This document shows positions 1-6,498 of a DNA stretch of 13,215 nucleotides, one piece after another; position 1 is the first letter of the stretch; each line of letters starts with the position of its first letter. The notes beneath the pieces were generated by a model that was not told where the DNA came from, did no database searches, and saw nothing but the letters and a program-made list of their open reading frames with translations. Where the stretch lies: assembly GCA_022822125.1 (NCBI GenBank), contig JAJECF010000155.1, positions 1 to 13,215 of the forward strand. The letters run 5' to 3'. Origin of the DNA: Alphaproteobacteria bacterium. Its GTDB lineage: Bacteria > Pseudomonadota > Alphaproteobacteria > Bin95. The position numbers and the translations under genes are program-made.

Positions 1-302
1 TCGACAAGTACTTGCACGTCTTGCGTCAAGTCGTCGAAGAGTTTCGAGAGGTCGTGGCCCAGCTTGTCACGACGGTACTTGCCCGTGCTTTTCGCTGAAA
101 GCGCCTTCAAGGCGCACTCCGTCGCCAATGCTCGCAGAATCATGGTCGAGAACAGGTAGCCGCCAATCTTCCTCGTATCTCCCTTGCCGGCTTGCTTCAA
201 CGTCAAGGTTGCTTGGTTCAGTTTCGCCTGAAGTTCGTCCGAGGTGGTCTGGAAGCAACCAGCCTTGGTCTGGAATTCGTTGCCCACGTCGACGTTGTTC
301 AT
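1..302 (-). CDS. HEPN-like protein, N-terminal 100 residues (runs off left edge)
   Basis: Seen: an open frame starts at ATG 302-300 and stays open to base 1. Its start overlaps the stop of the methyltransferase gene as ATGA, so the two are very probably translationally coupled. The 100 visible residues are mostly helical. A segment around residues 57-68 (LRALATECALKA) is followed by RRDKLGHDLSKLF at 77-89. Known: HEPN domains carry an R-polar-x(3-5)-H RNase motif, and many non-catalytic HEPN proteins carry an E..LKAL helix and a GHDL/HDLxxLF turn. Here R78-D79 and H83 fit the motif. Inference: a HEPN-like effector or accessory protein of a defence operon with the methyltransferase. Base composition is lower in GC than the neighbouring metabolic genes, which suggests transfer. 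The rest of the protein is not visible, so any second domain is unknown; it could be a helical protein only resembling HEPN. Confidence 0.6.
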   Translation of the reverse strand, partial: MNNVDVGNEFQTKAGCFQTTSDELQAKLNQATLTLKQAGKGDTRKIGGYLFSTMILRALATECALKALSAKSTGKYRRDKLGHDLSKLFDDLTQDVQVLV

Positions 303-3300
303 TGGTGGCCGCCAATTTGGTCGTCCGCGTCGGGGTGGCCGGCAGCAAGCGCGTTGGTCCAGGCGAGGCAGAGATCGCGGGAGCGGTACCGGCCATAGGC
401 CGCCGTCTCCTGCCGTTCGACGAGGGGGAAGGTCGAGTACACGTAGCGGATGTCGTCGCGGTCCGTGACGCCGTAAAGGTGGAAGTAGATCGCGTCCAGC
501 TTCGCGCGCAGGAGGAGACGCCGATCCTCGTCCCAGTGGAAGGGCGGCAGGACTTCGCCCGCCTCATCGACATGGCCCATATCGCGGGCGAAGGGGGCCA
601 TGTCATGGGCCGTGTATGTCAATTCCAGCACCGCCTCGCGCACGAGCTCCGTCGCCGTCTTCGGCCCGAAGCGCACCGCCTCGTAACGCGCCGGCGGGAC
701 AACGGGGAGTTGTTCGAGGATGAACCAATTTAGGTTTTGGCCTTGAACCTTCTGTCTCAGGACAAAATCGAGCGTTAGGGAATTCAGATTGGCAAGGATG
801 GTGACTGCCAACCCAGTCGATAACGGGCGATTGTTGTCGCCCACTAGCAGTGGCAACGAGTTCCCGGCACCAGCATCCGGGATCAACGCGGCTATCATGG
901 AGCGAATATTCGTTGCCGAAGTGACATGCTTGATTCCAAGCAGGAACGGGGCCTTTGGCTGGTCCGTCGCCCTTTCCGATACCCAGAATTGGGGATCAGG
1001 CAGCCAGCTCGGGTTCTCGTGCTGTTCGAGGGTGGCCGGCTCGGGTTGCGCGGGTCGATGGACGTTCGCCAGATTGACCGCGATGCCCGCAGCGCGGTGA
1101 TCGAAAGCCTGCACCATCTTGCCTTCGTAAAGCGGAACCCACTCCCCTGCCGGGCTGTCGAAGCGATTGCCGCCGATGCGATACGCGCCTTCGTTCTCCT
1201 CCAGTTCCACGCGGGTGCGGAACAGTCCCGAGTCGTTCGTCATGTCGAACATCCGCAGATATTTCACCGGCCATGCCTTGATCGCCTCGCCCGGCGAGTA
1301 ATCCACCAGCACCGGCAGACGGTCATAGATGGCGGAGGTGAGTTCAGCGTCGCGGCGGGACCGGAAGATCGGCGCGGTGCCGGTGTTCGGGTTGACGCGG
1401 GCGAAGTCCGCCGCGCCAAGCGGGAAGCGGCGTTCCGGGTCTTCGAGCTCCGATACGCTATGCAGATAAAACGCGCATTGCGCATCCCCCGGAAGCTGCG
1501 ACGGGCTGGCAATGAAGGTGCAGAATTTGAACGATGCGTGGACGTCAGGGAAAAAGACCTTCTTGTTCTCGAAGTCGTAGAGCGCCCGTAGCCGGCTTTC
1601 CGTCGCCACGCCCTTGAAGAAGCGCGCCGCCGTCTTGTCGGACGCGATGCCGGAGGGGACGACCAGCCCGACAAGCCCCTCCCGCTTCGCCAGCGCCATC
1701 GCGCGCTCCACGAAAAGCGAATAGAGGTTGATGTCGCCGCCGGAGAGCAGGGGATAGTCGCCGGCCTTGCGCGCCGTGCGGGTGGCCGCGCCCGCGCGGG
1801 CGCTCGCGCGGGCGTAATCCGCCGCCAGCGGGTCGCCGGCCGTTTCCAGCGCGGCGATCATGCGCTTGCGGTCGGCGGCGCGCGGCGCATGGGCGATCTC
1901 CGGGCGGCGGGCTGCGAACCATTCCACCTGTTGCAGCTTCATCCGGTCCCAGGGCGGGTTGCCGATCACGGCGTCGAAGCCGCCCCGGCGCTCCGCGCTC
2001 TCCAGATTGGTCCAGACGCCGGGGAACGCCGCCTGCCAGTTGAAGAACCGTTCTTCGGCAATGAGGCTTCGCGCCTCGGCCAGCAATTCCGCGAAACGCT
2101 GCGCCTCCGGCCGGCCGTTCGAGGATTTCGCTTCCCCGAGCGCCACCTCGAGGGCGTCGCCGAACTGGCCGTCGAAGAACGCCCTGAGCGCCGCCTTGTC
2201 GTCCTTGCTGCGGATGTCGAGCCAGTCGAAAGCGTGAATGAGGGAGAGGAAAGCGTTGAGCGGCGCGGTCCTTTCCTCCACCAGGGCGAAAGTCTCGGCG
2301 GACTGGCGCACTTCCGCAATCTCGGCGTCCGTCAGCGCCTCCACGGCGCGCATGGCCTCTGTTGCGCCTATGGCGGCCTGGATCGGGCCGTGCAGCAGCA
2401 ATGGCGCGTCATAGTTCGCCGCCCGTTCCGTCCCGGTCCGGACCCAGGCCCCGAACAGGCTGTCGCCGCAGCGCAGATGGTGGTCGAGGAAGGAGAGCGG
2501 CGCGCCGACCGTGAAGGTGTGCAGCCAGAGCGAGACCTTGGCGAGTTCGACCGCCATCGGGTTCTTGTCCACGCCGTAAATGCAGCGCTTGAGCACCATG
2601 CGGCGCACGATATGGCGGTCGTCGAGCCGCGCCGCATCGATGGCCCAGCCCTCCGCTTCGGCATTGGCGAGGATGGTCCGGCGGATGTCCTCGATGCGCC
2701 CGGCGAGCGGCGAGGCGTAGCCTTCCGAGATCGCTTCGGCCTCCGCCATCGCCTCGATGGTCCGGTCGGCGAGCCAGTCCGCGAGATTGACGAGGAAATG
2801 CCCGGACCCCATCGCCGGGTCGCACACCCTGAGTTCGAGGATTTTCTCCGCCGGGTCGAGCCGGACGAGCGCCGCCGCGCCTGCGCCCTTGTCCGTTGCT
2901 TCGCGAAACGCCTGCCGGCGCGCTTCGACCAGCGGGCCGACCGCCTCCTCGATGACGAGGCCCACAAGGTCGTCCGGCGTGTAGTAGCTGCCCCAGTCCT
3001 TGCGCACGAACGGGTTGGGGCGCACGCGGATTTCGCCCTCCTCGCGCACCAGTTCGCGCTCCACCAGCCGCTCATAGATCGAGCCGAGCTGCTGCACGCC
3101 GAGTTCGCGGTAGTTGATGTAGCGCCTTCCGTCCGGCCCGCGCCGGAAGGAGAGCGCATCGACGATATCGGCCATGAGGGCGTCGGGGAGCCGCACCCGG
3201 CCCAGCAGCGGCGCGCGCCCGGCGTCGAACAGGCCGCCATTGTAGGCGGGCAGGCCGATATAGGCGTCGCCGCCGTCGATGGCCCGGCAGAGGTCGTCTA

Positions 3301-4348
3301 TGGCGTTCCAGTAGCGCGTTGACCCCGGAAAGACATAACTTTGGTCCTTGAGCCGGCCGATATCCTCGCGCACCCGTTTCCGCAGCCCGTAATGCTCGTA
3401 GCCCCGGTCGCGTATCGGCAGCAGGCCCCGGTCCTCGGCATAGAGCAGGAACATGAGCCGGTAGAGCAGCACCAGGGTCGCCTCGCGCACCTCCTCCAGC
3501 GGCGCGTCGGGCGCGGCCCCGGCAATGGCGTTCGCCAGCTTCGGGAACGCCTCGCCGAACACCAGCCCCGACAGGTCCTTCGCGACCTCCGCCTCATGGA
3601 GCCGGCCTTCCTCTATCGCGCGCAGATGGAAGCTGCGCAGGTCCGTTTCGCCCGGCAGGAAGGCTTGCGGCCGGAAGACGAGCGCGAAGACCCGGAGCCA
3701 GTGCCGCTGCGCCGCCTCGTCGAGCGCGAACAGGCCCTCATTGCGGCCCGGCAGGTCCAGCACGGCGGCCAGATCGACCTCGAAGAACTGCTCTGCGACC
3801 GAGCGCGCGCCCCACCAGTAGAGCCGCCAGACGGCGCCGTCGGTCAGGATGCCCCAGCGCAGCTTGCCTTCCGTCATCACATCGGCGCGGCCGAGATAGC
3901 TCAGCATCTGGGTGGCGGGCGCGGCCTCCACGCCATCGCCGGCGGAGCGGCGGTCGAGCGGACGGCCCCAGCGCTTGCACTCCACGATGGCGAGGCCGTG
4001 GCGGTAGCGGTCCTGCTCCGGCAGGCGGTTGGCGCGGTCCTTGGCCGCACCGTCCGCAAACAGCAGGCCGTCCGGCACATGCGTGCGCCCGCGTTGCGAA
4101 AGCCTTTGCTGCCAGAGGCTCGCCGTCCAGCCGAGCTCTTCCAGCACCGGGCGGATCAGGTCGGTTTCGGTCTGGCCTTCATTGGGCGCGCGGTCCGCCG
4201 GGAACTTGTCGAGCAGGGTGCGGAGGCGTGTCCGGAGGGTTTCGAGCGCGGCATCGTCGAAGGATTGCCAGTCCTTCGTCTCCGCAATCGAGGCGCAGAG
4301 GAACCCATCGGCGAACAACTGACCCTGAAAGGGGTTTTCGATTGTCAC
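299..4348 (-). CDS. Type IIG-like restriction enzyme/adenine-specific DNA methyltransferase (Eco57I family), 1349 aa
   Basis: Single-chain restriction-modification protein predicted to methylate adenine N6 and probably cut DNA. Seen in order: an N-terminal nuclease-like region with ETDLIRPVLEELGW (61-74), D93 in VPDGLLF and E123-x-K125 in IVECKRW, which together match the PD-(D/E)XK pattern; a helical spacer; YYTPDDLVG (455-463), a common lead-in to the methylase; SAM-binding motif I DPAMGSGHFL (510-519); catalytic motif IV NPPW (797-800); FPDVHASFKF (932-941), typical of Eco57I/PglX-like methylases; and a C-terminal recognition region with a GQNLNWFILEQLPV block near 1205-1220. Start is GTG at 4348, preceded by a purine-rich GGGAGAGAGG; this GTG overlaps the stop of a 49-aa ORF (GTGA). 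Its own stop overlaps the HEPN-like gene (ATGA). It could belong to a larger BREX- or DISARM-like set continuing to the left. The methylase assignment is firm; nuclease activity is inferred. Confidence 0.9.
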   Translation of the reverse strand: MTIENPFQGQLFADGFLCASIAETKDWQSFDDAALETLRTRLRTLLDKFPADRAPNEGQTETDLIRPVLEELGWTASLWQQRLSQRGRTHVPDGLLFADGAAKDRANRLPEQDRYRHGLAIVECKRWGRPLDRRSAGDGVEAAPATQMLSYLGRADVMTEGKLRWGILTDGAVWRLYWWGARSVAEQFFEVDLAAVLDLPGRNEGLFALDEAAQRHWLRVFALVFRPQAFLPGETDLRSFHLRAIEEGRLHEAEVAKDLSGLVFGEAFPKLANAIAGAAPDAPLEEVREATLVLLYRLMFLLYAEDRGLLPIRDRGYEHYGLRKRVREDIGRLKDQSYVFPGSTRYWNAIDDLCRAIDGGDAYIGLPAYNGGLFDAGRAPLLGRVRLPDALMADIVDALSFRRGPDGRRYINYRELGVQQLGSIYERLVERELVREEGEIRVRPNPFVRKDWGSYYTPDDLVGLVIEEAVGPLVEARRQAFREATDKGAGAAALVRLDPAEKILELRVCDPAMGSGHFLVNLADWLADRTIEAMAEAEAISEGYASPLAGRIEDIRRTILANAEAEGWAIDAARLDDRHIVRRMVLKRCIYGVDKNPMAVELAKVSLWLHTFTVGAPLSFLDHHLRCGDSLFGAWVRTGTERAANYDAPLLLHGPIQAAIGATEAMRAVEALTDAEIAEVRQSAETFALVEERTAPLNAFLSLIHAFDWLDIRSKDDKAALRAFFDGQFGDALEVALGEAKSSNGRPEAQRFAELLAEARSLIAEERFFNWQAAFPGVWTNLESAERRGGFDAVIGNPPWDRMKLQQVEWFAARRPEIAHAPRAADRKRMIAALETAGDPLAADYARASARAGAATRTARKAGDYPLLSGGDINLYSLFVERAMALAKREGLVGLVVPSGIASDKTAARFFKGVATESRLRALYDFENKKVFFPDVHASFKFCTFIASPSQLPGDAQCAFYLHSVSELEDPERRFPLGAADFARVNPNTGTAPIFRSRRDAELTSAIYDRLPVLVDYSPGEAIKAWPVKYLRMFDMTNDSGLFRTRVELEENEGAYRIGGNRFDSPAGEWVPLYEGKMVQAFDHRAAGIAVNLANVHRPAQPEPATLEQHENPSWLPDPQFWVSERATDQPKAPFLLGIKHVTSATNIRSMIAALIPDAGAGNSLPLLVGDNNRPLSTGLAVTILANLNSLTLDFVLRQKVQGQNLNWFILEQLPVVPPARYEAVRFGPKTATELVREAVLELTYTAHDMAPFARDMGHVDEAGEVLPPFHWDEDRRLLLRAKLDAIYFHLYGVTDRDDIRYVYSTFPLVERQETAAYGRYRSRDLCLAWTNALAAGHPDADDQIGGHQ

Positions 4349-4494
4349 CGGGCCTCTCTCCCGCTCGCTGCCTCATGCCGGACTAAAGGACGGCGGGTTC
4401 GCCCGCAAGGACAGCCTCCTGCGTCATGGCTCAGGCGGATGAAGGAGTCCTCGCCGGTCATCAGGACCTTGTGGGCGTCGATGGGCGCAGTCAT
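4345..4494 (-). pseudogene. Chimeric 49-aa leader ORF: duplicated 5' end of the 193-aa gene fused to unrelated sequence
   Basis: The ORF begins at ATG 4494 with GGAGG about 11 bases upstream. Its first 24 codons (MTAPIDAHKVLMTGEDSFIR, then LSHD) repeat the start of the gene at 5727 with one base change (N16 to D). From base 4422 leftward the similarity stops, and 25 unrelated codons lead to TGA at 4347-4345. That TGA overlaps the GTG start of the methyltransferase (GTGA). As a protein it is probably a truncated remnant. As a leader it may be translated and pass ribosomes to the methyltransferase. The abrupt end of homology at 4423 looks like a recombination junction where the restriction-modification DNA joined older sequence. 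Confidence 0.6.
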
Positions 4495-4495
4495 G
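4423..4495. repeat. 73-bp direct repeat, copy 1
   Basis: Bases 4423-4495 match 5656-5728 in the same orientation with a single difference (4449 C versus 5682 T). The block covers the first 24 codons of the 193-aa gene. Sequence outside it diverges quickly, although both copies keep a GGAGG ribosome site upstream of the ATG. Confidence 0.9.
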
Positions 4496-4524
4496 GCATC
4501 GGGCCCTCCGGAGTCGGAAACCGC

Positions 4525-4530
4525 ATGATA
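4525..4530 (-). promoter_or_regulatory. Possible -10 box for the leader ORF and restriction-modification operon
   Basis: On the minus strand TATCAT lies about 30 bases upstream of the leader ORF start. It is in the only short gap (4495-4565) where a promoter for the methyltransferase could sit if it is not read through from upstream genes. No good -35 is seen at 17 bases (GGGCCG), so the call is weak. Confidence 0.2.
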
Positions 4531-4565
4531 GCGGGTCCCGGGTCCTGCGGCCCTTCCGAAGACGG

Positions 4566-4697
4566 TCAGCCGGCTTCCGGGTCCGGCCGCCCGCCGGCGA
4601 GCACCATGTGAATATGGGCCCGGCGCCGGTCCCGCGCGAGCGCCTCCGACAGTTCGTCGAGGGCGTCACGGATCTCGGCCCGTCCGAATTCCGCCAT
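4566..4697 (-). pseudogene. 43-aa stub resembling the N-terminus of an AbiEii/DUF6036-type nucleotidyltransferase
   Basis: A short ORF starts at ATG 4697, 6 bases after the stop of the 134-aa gene, and ends at TGA 4566. Its layout (AEIRDALDELSEALARDRRR at 7-26, then AHIHMVLAGG at 27-36) resembles the beginning of small nucleotidyltransferases: a first helix, then a strand leading to the GG/GS nucleotide-binding turn. The frame stops seven residues after that GG. The intact family has well over 100 further residues with catalytic aspartates, none of which are present. I infer a gene cut off at its active site, leaving the partner gene upstream intact. The similarity is recognised by eye and moderate; it could instead be a genuine small ORF of unknown role. 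Confidence 0.4.
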
Positions 4698-4703
4698 CGG
4701 CAG

Positions 4704-5108
4704 CTACCAGGGCTTCGGCTCGCCGCCGCGCGCGTCGAGGTCCATCGGATCGGGCAGGGCGCCATGACGCAGGAAGGCCGCCGGCGCCCGGACGACGGAG
4801 CGGCTGCCGACCGCCTCCATGACGACCCAGGGCGGGGCGACGAACCGTTCGGGCTCGTCGCACCAGGCCGGCGCCTCCAGGCCGTGGAGCCCCGCCAGAT
4901 GCTCCGCAAGGCCGGCCAGAAGCGCGTCCCAGCGCGTCCCGGTCAGCGACGGCGCCGTTTCCAGGACCGCCGCCCGGCACTCCGGCTCGACGGCCATCAG
5001 GAACCGCGGCACCTCATGGACGATCTTGCGGTAGATGCCGTGGAAATCTTCCGGATTGTTGCGGACGAACGCCGCATAGTCCTCAAGCGCGAAGGAAAAG
5101 GCCGGCAT
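4704..5108 (-). CDS. 134-aa protein resembling antitoxin/partner of AbiEii-type nucleotidyltransferases
   Basis: Soluble, mostly helical protein with no signal peptide or membrane segment. ATG at 5108 is preceded by GGGGAGAC, a reasonable ribosome site. The segment from about residue 57 to 110 (RWDALLAGLAEHLAGLHGLE, later W-x-D-E-P-E-R-F followed by PPW) and the end (F-L-R-H-G then a D-x-D-L-D block) resemble small proteins encoded just before AbiEii/DUF6036-like nucleotidyltransferases, where they are thought to act as antitoxin or partner. The next ORF here (stop at 4566) looks like a truncated form of that enzyme, which fits. It follows the 193-aa gene by 37 bases on the same strand, so it may share its transcript. 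If the toxin-side gene is dead, this may be an orphan. Family placement is by pattern only. Confidence 0.6.
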   Translation of the reverse strand: MPAFSFALEDYAAFVRNNPEDFHGIYRKIVHEVPRFLMAVEPECRAAVLETAPSLTGTRWDALLAGLAEHLAGLHGLEAPAWCDEPERFVAPPWVVMEAVGSRSVVRAPAAFLRHGALPDPMDLDARGGEPKPW

Positions 5109-5145
5109 CCCTTGTCTCCCCGGCGCAGGCGGACCGCCTTGCGGC

Positions 5146-5727
5146 TCAGTCGCGCGGCTGGAGCCAGGATTCCGACCAGGCGAGCACCGCGCTCGACGAG
5201 TCGTGGTCGCCGCGCGCCTCCCGCCAGGGCGCGCCGGTCGCGATGCGGCCGTTGAGCGAAAGCTGGGCGGAGGCGTGGGGGATGAAGGTGGAGAGCACGC
5301 CGAGCGGGCGGCCGGCCGTGCCGGGCGGCGCGTTCAGGATGAAGGGCTCCAGCGCGTCATGCCAGGTCATGCGGATGATGTCCTCATCCGACTCGACGGT
5401 CTCCATCGTGGCGGCGCGCGGGTCGCCCTCGCGGGTGAAGACGGCGGGCAGCACCGGCACCGATTCATCGGCGAAGGGCGGGTGCAGCAGCGTCTCGATG
5501 GTGCGCTGCAGCCAGCGCGCGACGGCGATGTCGTCGCTGTAGATGCGGGTCTCGCCGTCCGTCAGCTCTCCCTGCATGAAGAGCGCATGCCCCGCGCCCG
5601 CCGGGCACCAGAGCACCCGCCAGTGGCTGGTGCGCTCGGACATGGTGCCGCCGCCGTCATGGCTCAGGCGGATGAAGGAGTTCTCGCCGGTCATCAGGAC
5701 CTTGTGGGCGTCGATGGGCGCAGTCAT
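5146..5727 (-). CDS. Conserved-looking hypothetical protein, 193 aa
   Basis: I do not recognise this family. ATG at 5727 has a strong GGAGG 11 bases upstream and is preferred over the longer in-frame extension, which is low-complexity and arginine-rich. The protein has no signal peptide or transmembrane segment. It alternates short hydrophobic strands (SHWRVLWCPAGAGHALFMQG, residues 34-53) with a helical stretch (DDIAVARWLQRTIETLL, 65-81) and acidic loops. It may be a small beta-rich cytosolic enzyme or binding domain; no catalytic signature is clear. Its first 24 codons recur at 4423-4495 upstream of the methyltransferase. It is the first gene of the leftward run toward the 134-aa gene. The 177-base gap to the right is shared with the divergent membrane-protein pair. 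Confidence 0.7.
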   Translation of the reverse strand: MTAPIDAHKVLMTGENSFIRLSHDGGGTMSERTSHWRVLWCPAGAGHALFMQGELTDGETRIYSDDIAVARWLQRTIETLLHPPFADESVPVLPAVFTREGDPRAATMETVESDEDIIRMTWHDALEPFILNAPPGTAGRPLGVLSTFIPHASAQLSLNGRIATGAPWREARGDHDSSSAVLAWSESWLQPRD

Positions 5728-5728
5728 G
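5656..5728. repeat. 73-bp direct repeat, copy 2 (inside intact gene)
   Basis: This partner of 4423-4495 (72 of 73 bases identical) spans the start codon and first 24 codons of the 193-aa gene. It is the likely source copy because here the reading frame continues for the full protein. Confidence 0.9.
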
Positions 5729-5840
5729 GGATCGTTTCCTCCGGGTATGGTGTGGGGCCGGATGCGCGGGCGTCGAGGATAGCGCCTTGCGGGCGCCGGG
5801 GGGAATGGGCGTTCCTCCGGCCCCTCAGCGGTCCGGCTCC

Positions 5841-5867
5841 TTGCCCGGCGCGCCAACGGCCTATAGT
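5841..5867 (+). promoter_or_regulatory. Candidate sigma-70 promoter for the small membrane-protein pair
   Basis: TTGCCC at 5841-5846 and TATAGT at 5862-5867 are separated by 15 bases (16 if CTTGCC is used), slightly short of the ideal. They lie 38 bases upstream of the ATG at 5905 in the divergent gap. The direct repeat TATCGCCCGTATCGG follows the -10 and could be part of an operator. No experimental support. Confidence 0.35.
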
Positions 5868-5904
5868 ATCGCCCGTATCGGGTGCGGAACGGAGTCGTCC
5901 GCGA

Positions 5905-6153
5905 ATGTCGGCGATGCGAACCTGGCTGAGAACGCTTCATATAGCGCTTCATGCGGTACTGGCCATACTGATCGTCGCCCGCTTTTATGTGGCGCATCTG
6001 GACGGCTGGCCGCTCGCCATCATGGTTCCGGGCGTTCTGCTGGCCGCAGCCTGGCTGGTATTAGGCGTCAGTTATGCGAGAGGCAATTTACATCGTCTGT
6101 TTGAGAAACTCGTCGATACGAAGCCACATCGGGGCGCAGGCGAGAGGCCGTGA
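5905..6153 (+). CDS. Small membrane protein, 82 aa, two predicted transmembrane helices
   Basis: ATG at 5905 follows GGAG at 5891-5894. The much longer frame upstream is antisense to the 193-aa gene and is rejected as coding. The protein has two hydrophobic segments, roughly residues 8-29 (LRTLHIALHAVLAILIVARF) and 36-57 (LAIMVPGVLLAAAWLVLGV), joined by a short HLDGW loop, with a charged tail rich in K, R and H. No family is recognised. Its stop overlaps the GTG start of the next gene (GTGA), so the two products are likely made together and may form a complex in the inner membrane. Confidence 0.65.
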   Translation: MSAMRTWLRTLHIALHAVLAILIVARFYVAHLDGWPLAIMVPGVLLAAAWLVLGVSYARGNLHRLFEKLVDTKPHRGAGERP

Positions 6154-6485
6154 CGGACGATACCGCGAACCACGCGCGGAACCAGGCGATAGCGGTTTTG
6201 GCAATTTCTACGGCGGTCCTCGGGTTCGGGCTGTTTTCTGTGGAATTCCGCGGAATGGCCGCCATGGTCGAGGACAAGGGGTTCTCGAAGGGCATCGTCC
6301 ACGCTGCGCTGGTATTTGCGTTGGCCGTGACTGCCTTTGCGATCTATCTTGTGCTCATCGCGAGCGTATCGGCGATATTGCGCAAGCCCGACGCATCAAG
6401 CTTCGATGTTGCGAATGGTCCTCTCGCGCATTTGATTCTCATTGCGAGTTTCGTCGGGTTCGTGTTGCTTCTGAATAGCCTCTGA
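6150..6485 (+). CDS. Small membrane protein, 111 aa, three predicted transmembrane helices
   Basis: GTG start at 6150 overlaps the preceding stop, with GAGAGG just upstream. Hydrophobic stretches lie at about 13-31 (AIAVLAISTAVLGFGLFSV), 48-72 (GIVHAALVFALAVTAFAIYL and on) and 92-109 (LAHLILIASFVGFVLLLN). Between helices 1 and 2 is a short soluble loop with MVEDKGFSKG. No enzymatic motif is visible and I do not recognise the family. It could be a membrane partner of the 82-aa protein, a holin-like or stress-related pair, or an orphan. It ends 13 bases before the convergent HMG-CoA lyase gene, with no clear terminator between them. GC content is visibly lower than in the genes to the right. 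Confidence 0.65.
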   Translation: MTDDTANHARNQAIAVLAISTAVLGFGLFSVEFRGMAAMVEDKGFSKGIVHAALVFALAVTAFAIYLVLIASVSAILRKPDASSFDVANGPLAHLILIASFVGFVLLLNSL

Positions 6486-6498
6486 TCCCGCCCGCCGC

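Noticed and set aside
1889..3322. 477-codon plus-strand open frame
   Set aside because: Antisense shadow of the methyltransferase, which has clear motifs in order; the plus-strand translation has none.
3341..4528. 395-codon plus-strand open frame
   Set aside because: Antisense to the N-terminal nuclease region of the methyltransferase; composition-driven, no ribosome site.
5203..5904. 5' extension of the 82-aa membrane protein to 316 codons
   Set aside because: The extension is antisense to the 193-aa gene and low-complexity; the ATG at 5905 has a ribosome site and starts directly before the first membrane helix.
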